A stretch of DNA of 64,000 nucleotides, from NCBI RefSeq assembly GCF_901709675.1, contig NC_051097.1, positions 8,784,039 through 8,848,038 on the forward strand. Reading direction: 5' to 3'. This DNA comes from Syngnathus acus. Its lineage: Eukaryota; Chordata; Actinopteri; Syngnathiformes; Syngnathidae. This document shows, piece by piece, positions 11,763 to 25,900 of this stretch; position 1 is the stretch's first letter, and the number at the start of each line of letters is the position of its first letter. Below the pieces are notes generated by a model that saw only the letters and a program-made list of their open reading frames with translations, searched no databases and had not been told where the DNA came from. Position numbers and translations under genes: made by a program.

Positions 11763-13531
11763 TAATCAGAATCTGTACATTCCCTTTGGTCCTCCACTGA
11801 AATATAATAACTCAAAAGATGAAATATCACTTGAGCACCCAAGCTCTCCCCTCATCAGACTTTTAAATGATTACAACGCATTATTATTTTCCGAGTCTTA
11901 CAATGGCCAGAGAATTGCAGACTTGTAAAACGCAGACCGATACAATTGCGCAGTACAAACAATACAACAATCGTCAAGCCAATTAGGTAAATGCTTTGAT
12001 TAGGGTCCTCTAATGAACCTTCAAAATGATGTTGTCAAACCGTCTGAGGCTTAGCTGTTTATATTAGCTTTAATGAGCAATGAGGAGTCATTGCGCTCTG
12101 GTTGTTTGTTGCAAGGGAAGAATCTTTTCAACAGCACGGCGGTCGGTGTGAGGCGCATTTATTATTAAAGACGTCTGCCGAGGATTGTCTGGAGGAGTGA
12201 ACCAATATAAAAAGTCTTCACACCCTGCTGTGAAACGCACACACACGAGCAGGTAAATGATGCTAATTTATATCACTCACGAGACGTGATTTTCACAATG
12301 AGACGAGAAAGCTTCATTATTTTTATTACCACACCAGGGCAGAGATTGGAGCTAAGGACTGTTTTAGTGATGGATTTAGAATATTATCAAGGAATTGCAT
12401 GTTGAATTAAATGAAATTAAAAACTTCTGCCTGTATATCACACGTGACTAAAAATGAGCATTTTTAGGTGGTGCACAAAACTGGTTTTAGCCTCAGGTCA
12501 AAAATCAACGCTTGCCAAAATGGACCACAAAATCAGCCAACCACAAAAAGCAATAATTAGTGAGAAAATTGGTCTTCAATAATGAATAGTCAGTTGGATA
12601 ATTGGCAACCAGAGCTACTTACTCAGTCGTTTGGAGGGAAAACTGGTCTTGGATAAGATTCTCTGTATTCTCACGTGTCGGAATGCATTATAGATTCCCC
12701 GACATTTACACGTTTTGACTCATGGACAGAGGTAGACAAGTGGATAAAATTGGGGTTCCTGCATGAATCAGTCATGAAGGTGACAAGAGGCCAAACGGCG
12801 ATCTGAATCTTTCAAGCAGCAAATGCGATTGCACTTGGTAAAATATGTGCGGAGAACACCAAGGGGTCAGCCTGAGACCAACTTGCAAAAGTTTTGCCGA
12901 TGTGCATAAGACATTAGATGAACATGTCTTCCCGCATTTTTTATAACCTCCATTAAACTGACGGCAGCCAGTGGAGTAATCGATTACAAAGATGTTTTAA
13001 TTGCTGCTATATGAATATTTGGATCTCTCAAGTGCCTCCTCAAGCATCAAGTGTGAAATTACACAACCAAGTAAATGAAGATTTCTATGTCCAAAAAAAA
13101 AAAAAAATGTCTGTATGCCGTTTAGGTTGTGATGACACAACTTGTTGTGTGAAGCTAGTCTTACAATATAAACGAGCATTCATATTTCCGTGAAATTAAA
13201 AACAATGGTGCAAGAAAATCGAGCATTTTTATGCTACAGCACGCTCGTCGCTCTTTAAAATTCTCGTGGTCCGACTCACTTCAGAACTTTCCGGGGACGA
13301 TGACTTATGGAAGACATCATTACATATTGTGTCTGCACAGAGAAAAAAGAAAAGGAGTCAAACTTTGACAAGATTTCTTGCTGGCTTTTTTTTTTTTTCC
13401 TGCAGTATGTTGTCAAAGGCAGAGAGTGCTCGTATATTGGTTTGGATTACTTCTTTGTCCTTTTTGTGGCTTTGGTGCTTAGTTGTAGCGGCCACGTAAT
13501 TGAACAAAGAATGCCAAATCTTGGTCTAAAC
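11763..13531. other. Intergenic, no gene seen
   Basis: Non-coding AT-rich sequence. It includes an A-run at 13094-13107 and a T-run near 13387-13400. The last eight bases (13524-13531) are the left target duplication of the next element. Confidence 0.5.
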
Positions 13532-13848
13532 CAGGGATGTCAAACTCATTTTTTTCACGGGCCGCATTGTAGTCATAGCTTCTTTCGGAGGGCCATTATG
13601 ACTCAAATAAATCAACCCAAATAAATATATGAGCACCTCATATTATATACAGTAAAAGCTACAAAACAAACCGACAAATAACTCGTTTTCAAATCAGACG
13701 AGTAAAAACTGGTCAGATATTTTAAAAGTGAAGACAATTTGCAATTCTAGTAATGACATGAATTTGATACACAATTTGTCTTCGCGGGCCACGTAAAATG
13801 ATGTGGCGGGCCGTATCTGGCCCTCGGGCCTTGAGTTTGACACCTGTG
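13532..13848 (+). mobile_element. Non-autonomous hAT-like element, copy 1
   Basis: A 317-bp element with inverted ends CAGGGATGTCAAACTCA and (inverse) CACAGGTGTCAAACTCA. It is flanked by a perfect 8-bp target duplication GTCTAAAC at 13524-13531 and 13849-13856. Eight-base duplications and CAG-type ends are hallmarks of the hAT superfamily. The body contains GGGCC motifs near both ends and has no transposase frame. Two more copies lie at 20070 and 31846. Confidence 0.92.
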
Positions 13849-13923
13849 GTCTAAACGATGCCAAAATCAAATCCACTTGTCTGAAAATACCCATAAGTTA
13901 ATTATCTGGCCTGGCGTTTTTCA

Positions 13924-13953
13924 GGGGGGGCAGTGCTCCGGCGCCGCCCCCCC
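13924..13953. repeat. G7C / GC7 foldback
   Basis: GGGGGGGC at 13924-13931 pairs with GCCCCCCC at 13946-13953 around a GC-rich 14-base loop. It is probably a fragment of a repeat, because it looks unlike its AT-rich surroundings. Confidence 0.6.
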
Positions 13954-16900
13954 ATAGCACCGCCTGTGTGCATGCAAGCTATGTATGTCATGACTGCCTC
14001 ATTAAGTTTTTGGTGTGTCATTATTGCTGTTGTACTGTTTCAAAATATCTTAGTAACATTATAAATCTGACTTCTAATCATATTTTTAGTCACCAGTCAA
14101 AATTGTTTTCCCATCTGTAGTTTACTTTCCTAGCAAACTAAGGGAATGACACCTTTGACAGGATAATTGTAGTTTTGGCGTCTGGGCAACTGTGTTATTA
14201 CATTTGAATATGAATAGTTAAACAGACAGACATGTGATCTTTTCCAGCATTTGTTTTTGTTCGCATTCCAACATCAATACTGTATTGAATTGATGAAGGG
14301 CGGCAGTGCACAAGTGGCCATCAAAACATTTACGTCAGGGATCCATTTAATGTCTGACACGCACATGGCAGGAAATCTTTGGCAGTCATGCAACATAATT
14401 GGGCAACATGTAAAACGTTGCACTGCTTTTGTGTCTGTGACTATAGAAAGAATTCAAATAGCACGTTTGATCCAGTCGACTGCACTCCAATAACGCCGCA
14501 TTGACCCATAATGAATTCATCCAATGAATCGAGGCTAACAGGTGCGAGGCTTCCTCCAAAGACGATATCGACTCTCTGATGCTGCGTAACAGCCGGGGCA
14601 AATTCACAATTACGTCGGGCCCATTTCCATACACGACACACGGACGCTTTTTGTGGCACTTTGATATTTTCGTCAGGCTTGATGCAGATACGCGAGCGGC
14701 CTACTGGCAATGGTGACAGCGATCTAATCGGGTCTGCTGATGTGATGACAGTGTGAAGTCTGTTTCAGGCGATTTATTATCTGATAGTATCTGACTGTCC
14801 ATTTTTTTTTTTCTCTCTAAGACTGAACTAAGCAGGAGTGACAACACTTGGCTGCCATGATTGGTTTTCTGGCTTTAGCATTTATTGTAGTCATGGGAAA
14901 AAAGGCACGAGTTGGAAAACTGAATTTAAAATGCGTTTGGGTGGCTTTGTCAAAAGGGACAAAATAAAGAGAGTGAAAAGCTTACAACTTCAAAGTAAAA
15001 AAAAAAAAAAAAGCCGCATTTAAGATGGTCTTACTTAAGGTGCGGCATAATTGCTGCAAGTGATGGTTAAACGTAACAAACCTACTCTGCCTAATATGCA
15101 GTGACAGCCTCGCAAATGAGCTAACGAAGCCTTCCCAAATGCTTCCGCGCAGGGAGACCAAGCACCTCGCATCAAAAGACAAGCCTTTGAAGTTTTTTTT
15201 TTTTTTTAAATCAAAATAATTACCCAAGATGGGACCGACCTGTTGGCGGCGAAAAAAAAAAGAAGGAAAACTTCATTTCAAACTATCCTCACAATAAAAA
15301 TAATATAATATAATATGCATCCATCCATCCATCCATCCATCCATCCATCCATCCATCCATCCATCCATCCATCCATCCATCCATCCATCCATCCATCCAT
15401 CCATCCATTCATCCATCTTCTTCCGCTTATACTATAATATAATATAATATAATATAATCAAAAGCAAATGACCCAAATGCACATCTACTGCCGCCAAGAC
15501 ACAGATGAGCAAAAAATTGTTTGAAATAACCCATTTCTACAAAATGCTCCAATTTTCAACATAAGCAATCACAAAAAGCCCGTCTGAGTGCAGCAAAGCA
15601 CACATTTTGCGCTGTAGAACAATGTCCCAAGGCCATTCCTCCCTCCGCCCGCTTTAATTCTGTCAGCGTGAATGTATTGTAGCAAAAAAAAAAAAAAAAG
15701 CCACATCTTAACATTATTATTGTTCTTTTTTTATATTTCCAGCAGCTTGACGGGACAATCTTGTTTCACTTCGCTGCCTTCACCATTAATATTTACACAA
15801 CCTATTTTGAGAACGAAAGAAAGTTGTCAGTGTGACACCAAAACACGCACATGCCTACCCGTGACGATTCCGACGTATTTCACTGGAGGCTTCATGTGGT
15901 GTCGAGAGACAAGAGAACGTCACCGACGAGGAGCCGCGACAGGCGAAATGGCCAACGGCAAACTAAGTTGGGCCTTAAAGTTGAAATTCTTCATAACTTT
16001 GACGAATACCAACAGGAGTTGAGTAAAATGAATAAAACATGACAAAAGAGCAACCAAAGGCAGCGGGATGATCATCACTGAAATCATTTTTGTAGAAATG
16101 GAGCAGCAGACCTCCGTCGAGGTGGAAAGATGATAAGAAAATAACCCAGAACGGGTTACACCAAATATTTTCCAGCACGGCGCATTCATGAAGAAAAACG
16201 ACTCCCGCGATGCAAATAACTTCCAAATGCAAAACACCTGATGTGAAATTTGCGGCCCCGAGCCAGAAACGCCTCCAACAGCTTCCGATGAATAACTTCA
16301 TATTATCATATCAATTTATGCACATTCATACTTTCCCCCATCTCTCTGAAAATTTACCGTTTCAAAACATTAACAAGTAAAACACACTTGGAGGAATTTC
16401 TTGCTCTATTTTTTTTTTTCTCAATCTCATTTGTTCCCGCACGCTTGCCGTACTTCATTATGGTGACTGTTTAGTTCTTCCTCATCTCAATGAAGGGAAA
16501 GTAATCAGCTCGTTCTCTGTGTGCTTTGTAAGTCGGGAGTTGTACCAGACTGGTGATTATGTTAATCATCAGACCACACTCGTTACTATCAAGTGCACAC
16601 AAACACACACACATAGTGATGTACAGATAGCAGAGTAATGCTACGCTGTTGTGAACTCATTAAAAAGTTGCGTGCATTAAAAAACTTCCAGTCGAGGATG
16701 TTTAAGCAGCCGAGAGTGGATTAGAAGAAGTCTGCAGGAGGTCTCGAAAGGCATTTGTGCAGGATACTCAACAACAAAAAAAATGATGCAATAAAAGTAC
16801 AAACATTGCCTGTAGGATTTATAATTTAATTTCACAAAGAGCTGTGCCGTGGTTTAAAATGTTTACGGCGGCGAGCGGGCCGATGGTCATTCATCACAAT

Positions 16901-19900
16901 GCTAACAAATCACAAAATGGGACATGACAGCAGTAAAGTTAGTTTTCGGAAAGGCCTGTGTGTGGATTTTTTTTCTTGAATTATTTACACGACGTACATT
17001 ACAAATAGGAACCTTTGCGGTATTATTTTTTATTTTTTGTTATTGTACAGAGCACCTTAGGGTAGTTGTCATTTAGCCCAAACTGTGACATCACAATTCA
17101 TCATTTCCCATATTTTCTGGAATCTACGCCGGTTATCTTGAGCAGCACAAACCAAACATATTGAGTTCTTACGGAAAAAAAATCAAGTAAAATATTCCTT
17201 TTCATTTTCAACCTTGATCTTCTCGCTTTGATTCACCCGACTGCTATCCAAGTAGGTGTCATCGCCAATTCTCCACCTGTGACAAGGTGGTGACTGCTTT
17301 CTTGTCGCCTATCGCCGTCCTCGGCCCACACTTGAATTGCTTCGGATTCCGTGTGAGGAAAATTCAATACATTAAAATGTGTTTTGCGTTCCGCTAGTTC
17401 AAACCGTCTGACTTTCTCACAGGCGTCGACTCAAAAGGAAAAAGATGAGGCACTTGACACAAATGGCGTTATTCATTAACGCAAATACTTTGTGTGACTT
17501 ATCTGGCATCGGCGTACTTTGTGACATATAAATGCTGATTTTTATCTAGCTCGGTTTTCTTGTAACCATCGTTTGAACGCACTCGACTCTGAATTTGGAC
17601 AATTTACACTCGAGTTCGAAAAATCATTGCAGTCGTGATAGCAAACCTTTTTTGGCCTTGGAGGGTGTGCGAGGCAGTTTACAGAGGAACAAAACTGGAA
17701 TGTGTGACTTTGGATCAAATATAATCTTGTGTAAAATGAAATATTGAGCCTTCTCGCTCCACTTAATTTAAAGTGACGGCTCCTCCTTTCATCGATTTGT
17801 CACACGCTCCCCCTACGCAAGAGCCGTATCAAATTTCTTGAAATTAAAATGTCACCTTCACCTGCTACCAAAAAAAAACCCCACCTTGTTGTCTTTTTTG
17901 GTATTGATATTTCCCTGGTACCGAAATAAACAACGATATTTATATATTTGGCAGCCACCTCAATCTGTCCTGCGTTAAAGTTTACAGAGAGTTCACATTG
18001 TAAACTGCAAATAGAGAGAGACAAAGTTTAGTCGCCTGCTCAGCTGTGAAATAGACTTCAAATTGCATGTAATCACTGTATAATGAGCTTAATGCATTAT
18101 ACACGAGACCCCGACGATCATCCCGTGTTAATTAACAGACCACGACAGTTTGTTTGCTTTATTTCTTTCAAAGAAACAGTTAAAAAGTTTATTGCAGATT
18201 AGCTCTAGAGTGACATTCACGCTAACATTCCATCTAAAATTCCACAGTGTAGAATTTCAATCGATAGAACATCATGATCTCAATAATGACATAAACTTTT
18301 CTTCATTTATCAGCAAATTTTGTTCATCTGGAGACAAAAGAAGTCAAAATAAATAAGAGCGCCATTGCCACCTACTGTGGCGAATGTGCAATTACACTTT
18401 ATTTAAGGCCGGAAAAAAAAAACATGTTCTGTGCTCATTGAAAAAACATCCTAATTACGTGACTGAAAGAATGGACTGCATAAAACCAATTCTTGAAACA
18501 TTGAAAACTTAGGATTCCCATTCCGAGTGTTTGTCTCCCAGATTCTTGAAATGAAAAGAAAAAATAGCCTTGAGCGATACATTAGTAATGTTGACTTTCT
18601 TCCTATGGCGGCTTACATTGTCAGCATTGTCTGATTGAATAAGAGCATTTGGAAAGGTCAAAGTGCTTGAATGTAAGAACTGCACAAATGAAAATCGATT
18701 TACTTCCATTGAATACCCTGTGGAGAGCTTTTATTGGTAAAAAAAAATATTTGTTTTACCAAGGTCAAAAGGAGGCCACGGCCGCCCGTCTAGTTTGCCC
18801 TCATGTTGTTTACTTTGCTGCTTGTTCATCTAAAGTTCTTGATTTGGACGGTATTTACCGTTTTCCATTTGACCTTGCTTTCGAGAATAGAGGATGAATG
18901 AGAATGTGATGACTAAGGAGACAAGCCAAATTAAAAGTTCAGACAAAAATTAGAAGTGTTACTAGTTTCAGTAGATCCTTTTGTGATTAATTAAAGGAGC
19001 TCAATCAATAAATGATGCCCGCTTGTCATCAGTGCACCGATGTTCTCTTCTGGGTGAATTTTAAAGATGTTCTGTCGACTGTCCGTGACCACAACATCAA
19101 GTTCCAAGGGAGTACAGCGATTCTGTAATCCAATCTCCTGGTTGTGGAGGATGTAATTGGATAGGAAGGTGTTGTTTCCGAGTACGTGTCACAACTTGGA
19201 AAACAATCGGCGTGTGTTCACAATTCATTTTTAAACGGAGGATTTCTTGACACATAGAAACACCTTGCCAACAAAGCAGAAAAGGATGATTTTGACAAGG
19301 GAATTTGCACGATGGAGACGTTTGAATCAACGAGGTACCAGAGAGCACTGAGGAAACTTGGCTCCATCTTTCACAGCCTCTCCTGGAGCTCTTTGTCAAG
19401 TAGAATTATTCTGCTTCACTGGCAGAAACAACGCCGTAGATCATCTTTTATTGCTTTCACTATTCTCTCATATGAAAATTCCCTTCCATCTCTCTATAGC
19501 TCATGAGCTAGCTAGCTAGCTATAGCCTATTATCCATTAGCCATCCCTATTTCCCATCTAAATTATATTTATATTATAATTCATTATTTTTGTTCTGCGA
19601 TATTTTAGCTTCAAGGCACCCCATCCGTAGTTATCATACCTTCTCCCTGATGGGTATCTGACCTTTGTAAGTCTTTGGTGCAAACGTCATGTTTGCAGCA
19701 ATTCAATGCGATGTAACATCAGAGCAATGGTTTGACAGAAAAATTCTGGAGGAGAATGCAAAAGAAATATTAATGAGACTGCCCTTACTTACTTTGCACC
19801 CACTTGGCACCTGTGCTGAATGTCAAAAACCAAATTTTTCTACGGGTTGCCACAGAGCTGGAAGATACTGCGACCTAACAATTAACTTGCATGATATAAT

Positions 19901-20061
19901 TACTAAAAATATTTTGTACAATAAAGTCAATTTCCAGCACGCATTGATTGTAAATGTGGAGCGGTTCCTGCAACTTAGGTTTATGCTTAACATTGGTCAG
20001 ATGCCCTCATAAATTTACGAGAGAAACTTCGGACGAGTGCTGCTTTGCCTTTGTCACAATC
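13954..20061. other. Intergenic, no gene seen
   Basis: No coding exon found. Apart from the CATC microsatellite at 15318-15418, I see homopolymers (A-runs at 15000 and 15684, T-run at 15194) and an AGCT run near 19503-19524. Reading frames are not protein-like. Confidence 0.5.
15318..15418. repeat. (CATC)n microsatellite flanked by TAATA repeats
   Basis: About 25 nearly perfect CATC units are followed by TTCTTCCGCTTA, the usual junction of the fish CATCC/CCGCTT repeat. TAATA repeats flank both sides (about 15297-15316 and 15430-15460), so the block sits inside an older TAATA microsatellite. Confidence 0.95.
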
Positions 20062-20069
20062 ATTTAGAC

Positions 20070-20358
20070 CAGGGGTGTCAAACTCATTTTTGCCGCGGGC
20101 CACATTGTAGTCATAGTTTCTTTCGGAGGGCCATTATCTGAATAAATTTATGAACTCCTCATATGATATAATAGTGTAAGCTACAAAACAAACTGACAAA
20201 TAACTCTTTTTCAAATCAGACTAATAAACTGTTCAAACATTTTAAAAAGATGAGTTTTAAAGGTGAAGACAATTTAATGCACATTTTGTCTTTGCGGGCC
20301 ACATAAAATGATGCGGCGGGCCACATCTGGCCCCCGAGCCTTGAGTTTGGCACATGTG
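20070..20358 (+). mobile_element. Non-autonomous hAT-like element, copy 2
   Basis: A 289-bp copy of the family at 13532, in the same orientation. The left end is CAGGGGTGTCAAACTCA; the right end is TGAGTTTGGCACATGTG. A perfect 8-bp target duplication ATTTAGAC lies at 20062-20069 and 20359-20366. It has internal deletions relative to copy 1. Confidence 0.92.
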
Positions 20359-20366
20359 ATTTAGAC

Positions 20367-22644
20367 CTTCACAGTAAATGACCTGAACATGTTTTTCAAT
20401 GAAGAGTAATGCTTCTGTTGTGCAGTTGTTATTTTACGGGGCCCTCAATTTCCATGTATTTTCATTTCCATGGTATTCTTTTTGCTTTTTGTACCATCTG
20501 ACCAGTCATGTCTCATCGTCATGTCAGCTAGACAAAATAAATCCAAACCTCGCAGCATTTGTAAGACTCTAACCTTTCCAAGTTCTGTTTTGGTAGAACA
20601 TCACCTTCCCAGCCAACACGCACACAGGCAGAAAGTAATGTCATATTAATTAAAGCCCCTCTTATCACAAATATTAATCTTTCAGTGCTCGTAGACAAGC
20701 CCATGTTTTATTGATGTGACCTGACTTGGGGACTGCATGGGATTTAATTCACTCTAGCAAGCTAAATGCTTTTTTTTTTTTTTTTTTTTTTTACTACACC
20801 TGCTTATCACGTATTAGCAGGTCAAATTTAATCACCTTCCGCCTGATATCAGGTCTACCAAGTTGAAATCCCTACTGACCCGCACAATTTAATTTCTTTC
20901 TCAATTGTTGGGACGTTATGTGTTTTTTTTAGTTCGGCAGGATTAATGACAAATTATTGTCAGGCATTGTCCTGAGATCGTGTCTCTACCGATTGCGATG
21001 GTATTCTGGTTACATGTGTTGCTCCCTGATGTCATATAGGATAGTGTAAAAGGCCTTTGCAAATCCCTCAGGCACTTCCAATTGTATCTGTGCTAACATG
21101 CTAAAATAACAAGTGCGCCTCACACTGAATTATTCACATCGGGTATTGATTCACAGTTGGCTCGCACATCTTGTAATTGTTTCCAATGACGGAAGGGGCC
21201 AAGTAAAGTGTAGCGCCGAGTCCCTCGGCCACTTAAGAGTTGTCTCGAGGTGCGACAGTCTGGCCGCCTTTTCACTCGATGCACTTTGAATAAGTTGGGT
21301 TTGAAGTGCAGGATTCATCCCCAAAATGGGTTGTGCTTTCCTTTTCTCAACCCAAAACTTGCATTCCCAAATGCACTATGAAAATGCCAAAGTTGTATAA
21401 GTGGACCAACATGAACCTGAATCTCATTTTCATTTCATGTCCCGGTTGTCTTCCTTCAAAACACATCATTTGTATCCGTCCCGCTGCGCCTTTTGCCGAT
21501 CGTTAGGACACGATATTGCCGCGTGTTGGCCAGTAAATAAAGCTGTCAGGATTGAGAGGAAAGCAACCAGACGAGAGAAAAGTTCAACAGTAGAGTCAGC
21601 CAGAGAGAATAAGAGACGGAGTGGGGAGGCAAATACCCACAGCTGGCAGCAGGATGTGGGAGGATGAACAACAAAGAGAATAATTCCCTGGTAGCTATGG
21701 GAGAAAGCAGAAGATGAGGGGCAGGCAGGAGGGGGGAGTAAAAATGCAGAGGCAAGGATCCTTGAGGAAGGGGGAAAAGGAAGTAGAGTGAGAATAAATA
21801 TGCCATTGCCTGCACAATTTGGTCTTGCTGTCATGTGATGGGAAGCAATGGAGAATGGCGGATAGATGCTGCGTGGTCAAGTGTATCTGGAACAGTTCAC
21901 TATTTCAATATTTTTTATTTTTAATAACATGATGAAAACATGAATGAACTACTTCGTCGTGAGAGGATAATTATTAAATGTATTAATGTGTGCAGGTTGC
22001 TGCCGATGTGTTCTGCTAGCCAAAGTTAGCTGTGACAATAGTTGCTCTGATCGTCCAATCAGGGGACAAAGAAATGATGATGTCATCGAAGGCAAATTGG
22101 AAATCTAATTGATTGAAGAAACGGAATCATTTAAGTTATTTCAGTCATCACTACTGCCGTGTGGAAGCCCTGGGCAGGTCTCGTAAGAGTGGATAAAAAT
22201 TGTGCAGCGTCATTGCTTGAGAACCAAAAGTTGAAAAGCACCAGTGATTCCTGTGGCCCATCATAAATGTGATCATTAACCCTTATTAGCCCCATTCGCC
22301 ATTGCGCAACCCACCTCATTATTGTGGGACACCTCTGTAATTAAGTTGTTGGAATCAATTGCCAAACATCAACATTGGGCTGCGGCAAAATTAACTTTGA
22401 GCGGTCTGTGTTTATATCCACTGTTCATCATAATTACAGAGTGCACATTGGGCAACGCTGTGCGTTATTGAAAGTCATTTAGTCTTTGGGAGTACACGTG
22501 GAAATTGCATTTACAGCGTTGTATTTGGATTTTTTTTTTCAGGAAAGTAGCACTCTCATATTGTGCTGACTACTACATTAATATATTTTTTATTGGTGTG
22601 CACAACTCTGCCACTAGGGGCAGTATAACAGTCATGCAGAAGGA
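20367..22644. other. Intergenic, no gene seen
   Basis: It contains a pure T-run of about 23 bases at 20770-20792 and a purine-rich stretch at 21550-21790 (AGAGAGAA / GGGGAGG type). A short frame near 21401-21667 has a CCHC-spaced motif but no other support as a gene. Confidence 0.5.
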
Positions 22645-22956
22645 TACCGCATTTTCCACACTATAAAGCGCACGGGATTATAAGGCGCACCTTCAATGAA
22701 TGGCCCATTTTAAAACTTTGTCCAAATATCAGGCGCACCGGATTATAAGGCGCACCTTCAATGAATGACCCATTTTTAAAACTTTGTCCATATAGAAGAT
22801 ATATACATTTGGCCCGCGGGCCGGACTTTGGGTACGCCTGCTGTAGTGGCTCAATATCGGTCCATATATAAGGCGCACCAGATTATAAGGCGCACTGTTG
22901 GCTTTTGAGAAAATTGGAGGTTTTTAGATGCGCCTTATAGTGCGGAAAATACGGTA
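22645..22956. mobile_element. TA-flanked foldback element (ACCGCATTTTCCACACTATA), copy with internal duplication
   Basis: The left end TACCGCATTTTCCACACTAT and right end CTTATAGTGCGGAAAATACGGTA are inverse to each other, flanked by TA. A segment beginning TATAAGGCGCACCTTCAATGAA is repeated twice in the left half. A GGCCCGCGGGCCGG patch in the middle has a different base composition. It has no transposase frame, so it is non-autonomous. The superfamily is uncertain; the TA duplication would fit Tc1/mariner. Confidence 0.85.
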
Positions 22957-25900
22957 ATTGTAAAACGGGTGCCTTGGTTCAATCGAGTCGGTGCTCCACC
23001 AATGACGTTCAAGTAACACCTCCACTGGGACATTCATGTTATTGTCTTTTGTTGTAAAGTGTTTGTGGAAAATAAATGACCTCCACTGAGTACAGTCCCA
23101 ACAGTAAATTTCAATCGGATATGCCACGTGCAAGAAGGTAGAGCAAAAAGCTATTAGGCCGAGTAAGCAAAGCTCCAACACAGCCGGGCAGCATTCATCC
23201 TTGCGATGGGGAACTATTAGCGCTTCACGCTAGAAATGATGAGGCGCAAATCCACAACTGTTTGAGAATAAAAGGTGTAATTTTTAACCGCGTCACCCCT
23301 CCGATCCCCCTGTTTGTCTTTAAGAAATAATGAGCTGTGTTTATTTGTCACCAGTCTATTCTACTGCCTGCGGTTGGTCTCATCTGCTTGCAGGTGCTCT
23401 CTCTCCGCAGCGCCGATGCGGAATGCTGAAAAGGCTTTCGGCCTTGTTTGCCAAAAAACATCTCGGATCTCGGATGATTGTGAAAATCAATCTTTTCCAG
23501 ACCAAGAGGGTTTTTTACAAAAAGTGACTGAGGGCGTCCCCGCCACTACCGCAAGACGAATGAAGTACGGTGAAATGAGAGAAAGGCATTGTTGTCTGTT
23601 TTGGAAATTATTTACATCCAGAGAGGCCAGCCGCATACTCTGACTGATGACAAATACGGCGAGCCCACTGCGTCTGTTCAAGATTAAAGATCAACAATTG
23701 ACTAAGTGACTTCTTGGGGGAGAAAACATAGAAATCACCTGCGTCGTATTCATATCGAGTGGGGACAAGTGTAATAAATCAAGGCAATCAACCTGGGACG
23801 GCAATCTGAAAGATGGCGCGGGTCGCAAACAAGTCCACATAAATCAAGAGTTTAAGCAAACTGCAGAAAATACAGAACAAGGAAAATATGATATAAAAAA
23901 TAATTTGTCCAAGCTTAGAAAGTACAAAAATGTATCAGTGTAAAGTTCATTATTTGCTTTTTGAGTGGGGCAGGATTTTCTTTTTTTAAAGGAGATATTG
24001 AATTTGACTTTTCCAAAAGTCAGAGTAGAGGCAGGCGGACTCAAACGCTGAATCAATCACCGGAGGCAGACAGAAAACTCAAGCACTCAGATTTATTGAT
24101 AACATCCATTACGATGACAAAGAGTTGTTTTGGACATTAATAGGAAAAGAACCACACAAAAAACTTTTCTGCAAGATAGAGAGGAGATGAAGTCAATGAA
24201 GTCAATTAGACAGCAAACAGAAAAAAACACAAATGAGTCATTTAGAAGTAATTTTGCAAATAGTGATCGAAACCAGATGAGAGCGATTCTAAGAATAAAC
24301 GGATTCCTCGGTCCCGGCGGATGCTTTAAGGAGGACGCTGAATCAACCGTTAACTACCACAAAATTAAATAAGGTCCAGGAAAACACAGCCTGAAGATGC
24401 ACAAGGACTTGAAATTAAAGCTGCTCTTAAATTAAATTGAATAAAATGTGGCAAGTTTCAAGTGCAACTGGTGATTTCTTTTTTTTTCCCCCTGTGGGCG
24501 GTATGTAATCGTACCTTACTTAATTTTCTACATATTATAAAATTAAACATGGAAGTAATGTTTTTTCTGAAAAAATAGTAGTGCTTCATACCCAAGTCAA
24601 ACTTAGTCCTGTGTTCACACCCGCAACGGCGCAAACGCCCCTTTTAACTTGTTTGCAAAAATATCAAACATGCACAAATTTGACCTTTAAATACATTTAC
24701 AAAATTGACACTCAAAATAGTAATTATCATTATTTTAATACAATATTACACAAAAACTTCTCATTTTTGGAGAGAGGAATAGAACAAGCTGTTACGTGTT
24801 TTGTTGAACAAGCTAGCCGGTTTCATGACATCCGTTTATACCTTCCCACATCAACTGGCCTACTTGACAGGAGCACAAAAGAGTGAAAACACAAAAGGAA
24901 GCAAAGGCAAACAAAGCACTCAAGGTTTCAAACTGTGTGCATGGAAAACTCATTTCCAAGCAGGAGATTACCGCAATTGCAGACATTGGAGGTGTGCACA
25001 CTTAGTCGTCATACAACCCGCAAAGACCAGTTGGGAAAAATATGCACATGTATATTAGTAATTCTAAATACATTTGCTTTGAAATTTCTTCAATATTACG
25101 TTAAATGGAAAACATTTTCCGGTGAGCATGGAAAGCAAAGTTAAGAAAGTTCATGTAAGAGCAAGTTAAAATGTCTAAAAGAAAGTAAAAGGTATTTTGA
25201 GGCCTGTGGGTTTGTTGTTATTAAATCACACTAAAATAATCATGAAACTTTTATGGCTTGTGTTGCAATTTTAGCTCAAGGTAAAGTGCTGGAGTTGACC
25301 AAAAAATATGTTTTTTTAAAGATTTAATATAGGCAATGTGAATTTATGAGTAAGAGCTTTGTTGGCGAAAAAGATCCAAATTCAGCTCGAAGTCATATTC
25401 ATAAATGTGTTTGTGTATGTAGGAGGGAAATAAAATAAATGGTGTCAGGATTTTGTTGACATGTTATTTAATACATAAAAAGAAAAGTAAAATCATATAC
25501 ATGAAGTGATGATCATCAATTTGGCCTTGAGTTAAAAAAAAAAGAAAAAAAAGAGGGGTTTTTTTCTACAAAGAAAAATAAACAAAATCGGAATTATGGC
25601 CATTTTGTTAAACGTCACTAGACGACAAATCCAACTTATTCAACTTTTGACTGGACAAATGTTACTGCAGCTTACTGAGTCAGTTACGATATTTGTAAAA
25701 CTCTTCTTTGTTTGTGTTAACGTAACTGTTTTATACTGCCTCCTGGTGGCCAAGGTGCAAATGAGTTTGTCTGAATGCAAAAACATTTTTTACATCAAAT
25801 TTATGTTATTATGTATGTTTTTCAATTACAGTTATTGAGAGGAGTAGCTGGAAAATATTTATAGCATTTCCATTTTTATTTCAATGGGAAAAGATTGATT

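Noticed and set aside
21466-21834. 122-codon minus-strand frame rich in Leu, Pro and Ser
   Set aside because: The underlying + strand is purine-rich (AGAG/GGGGAGG), which keeps pyrimidine-coded frames open on the minus strand. It has no splice context or homology.
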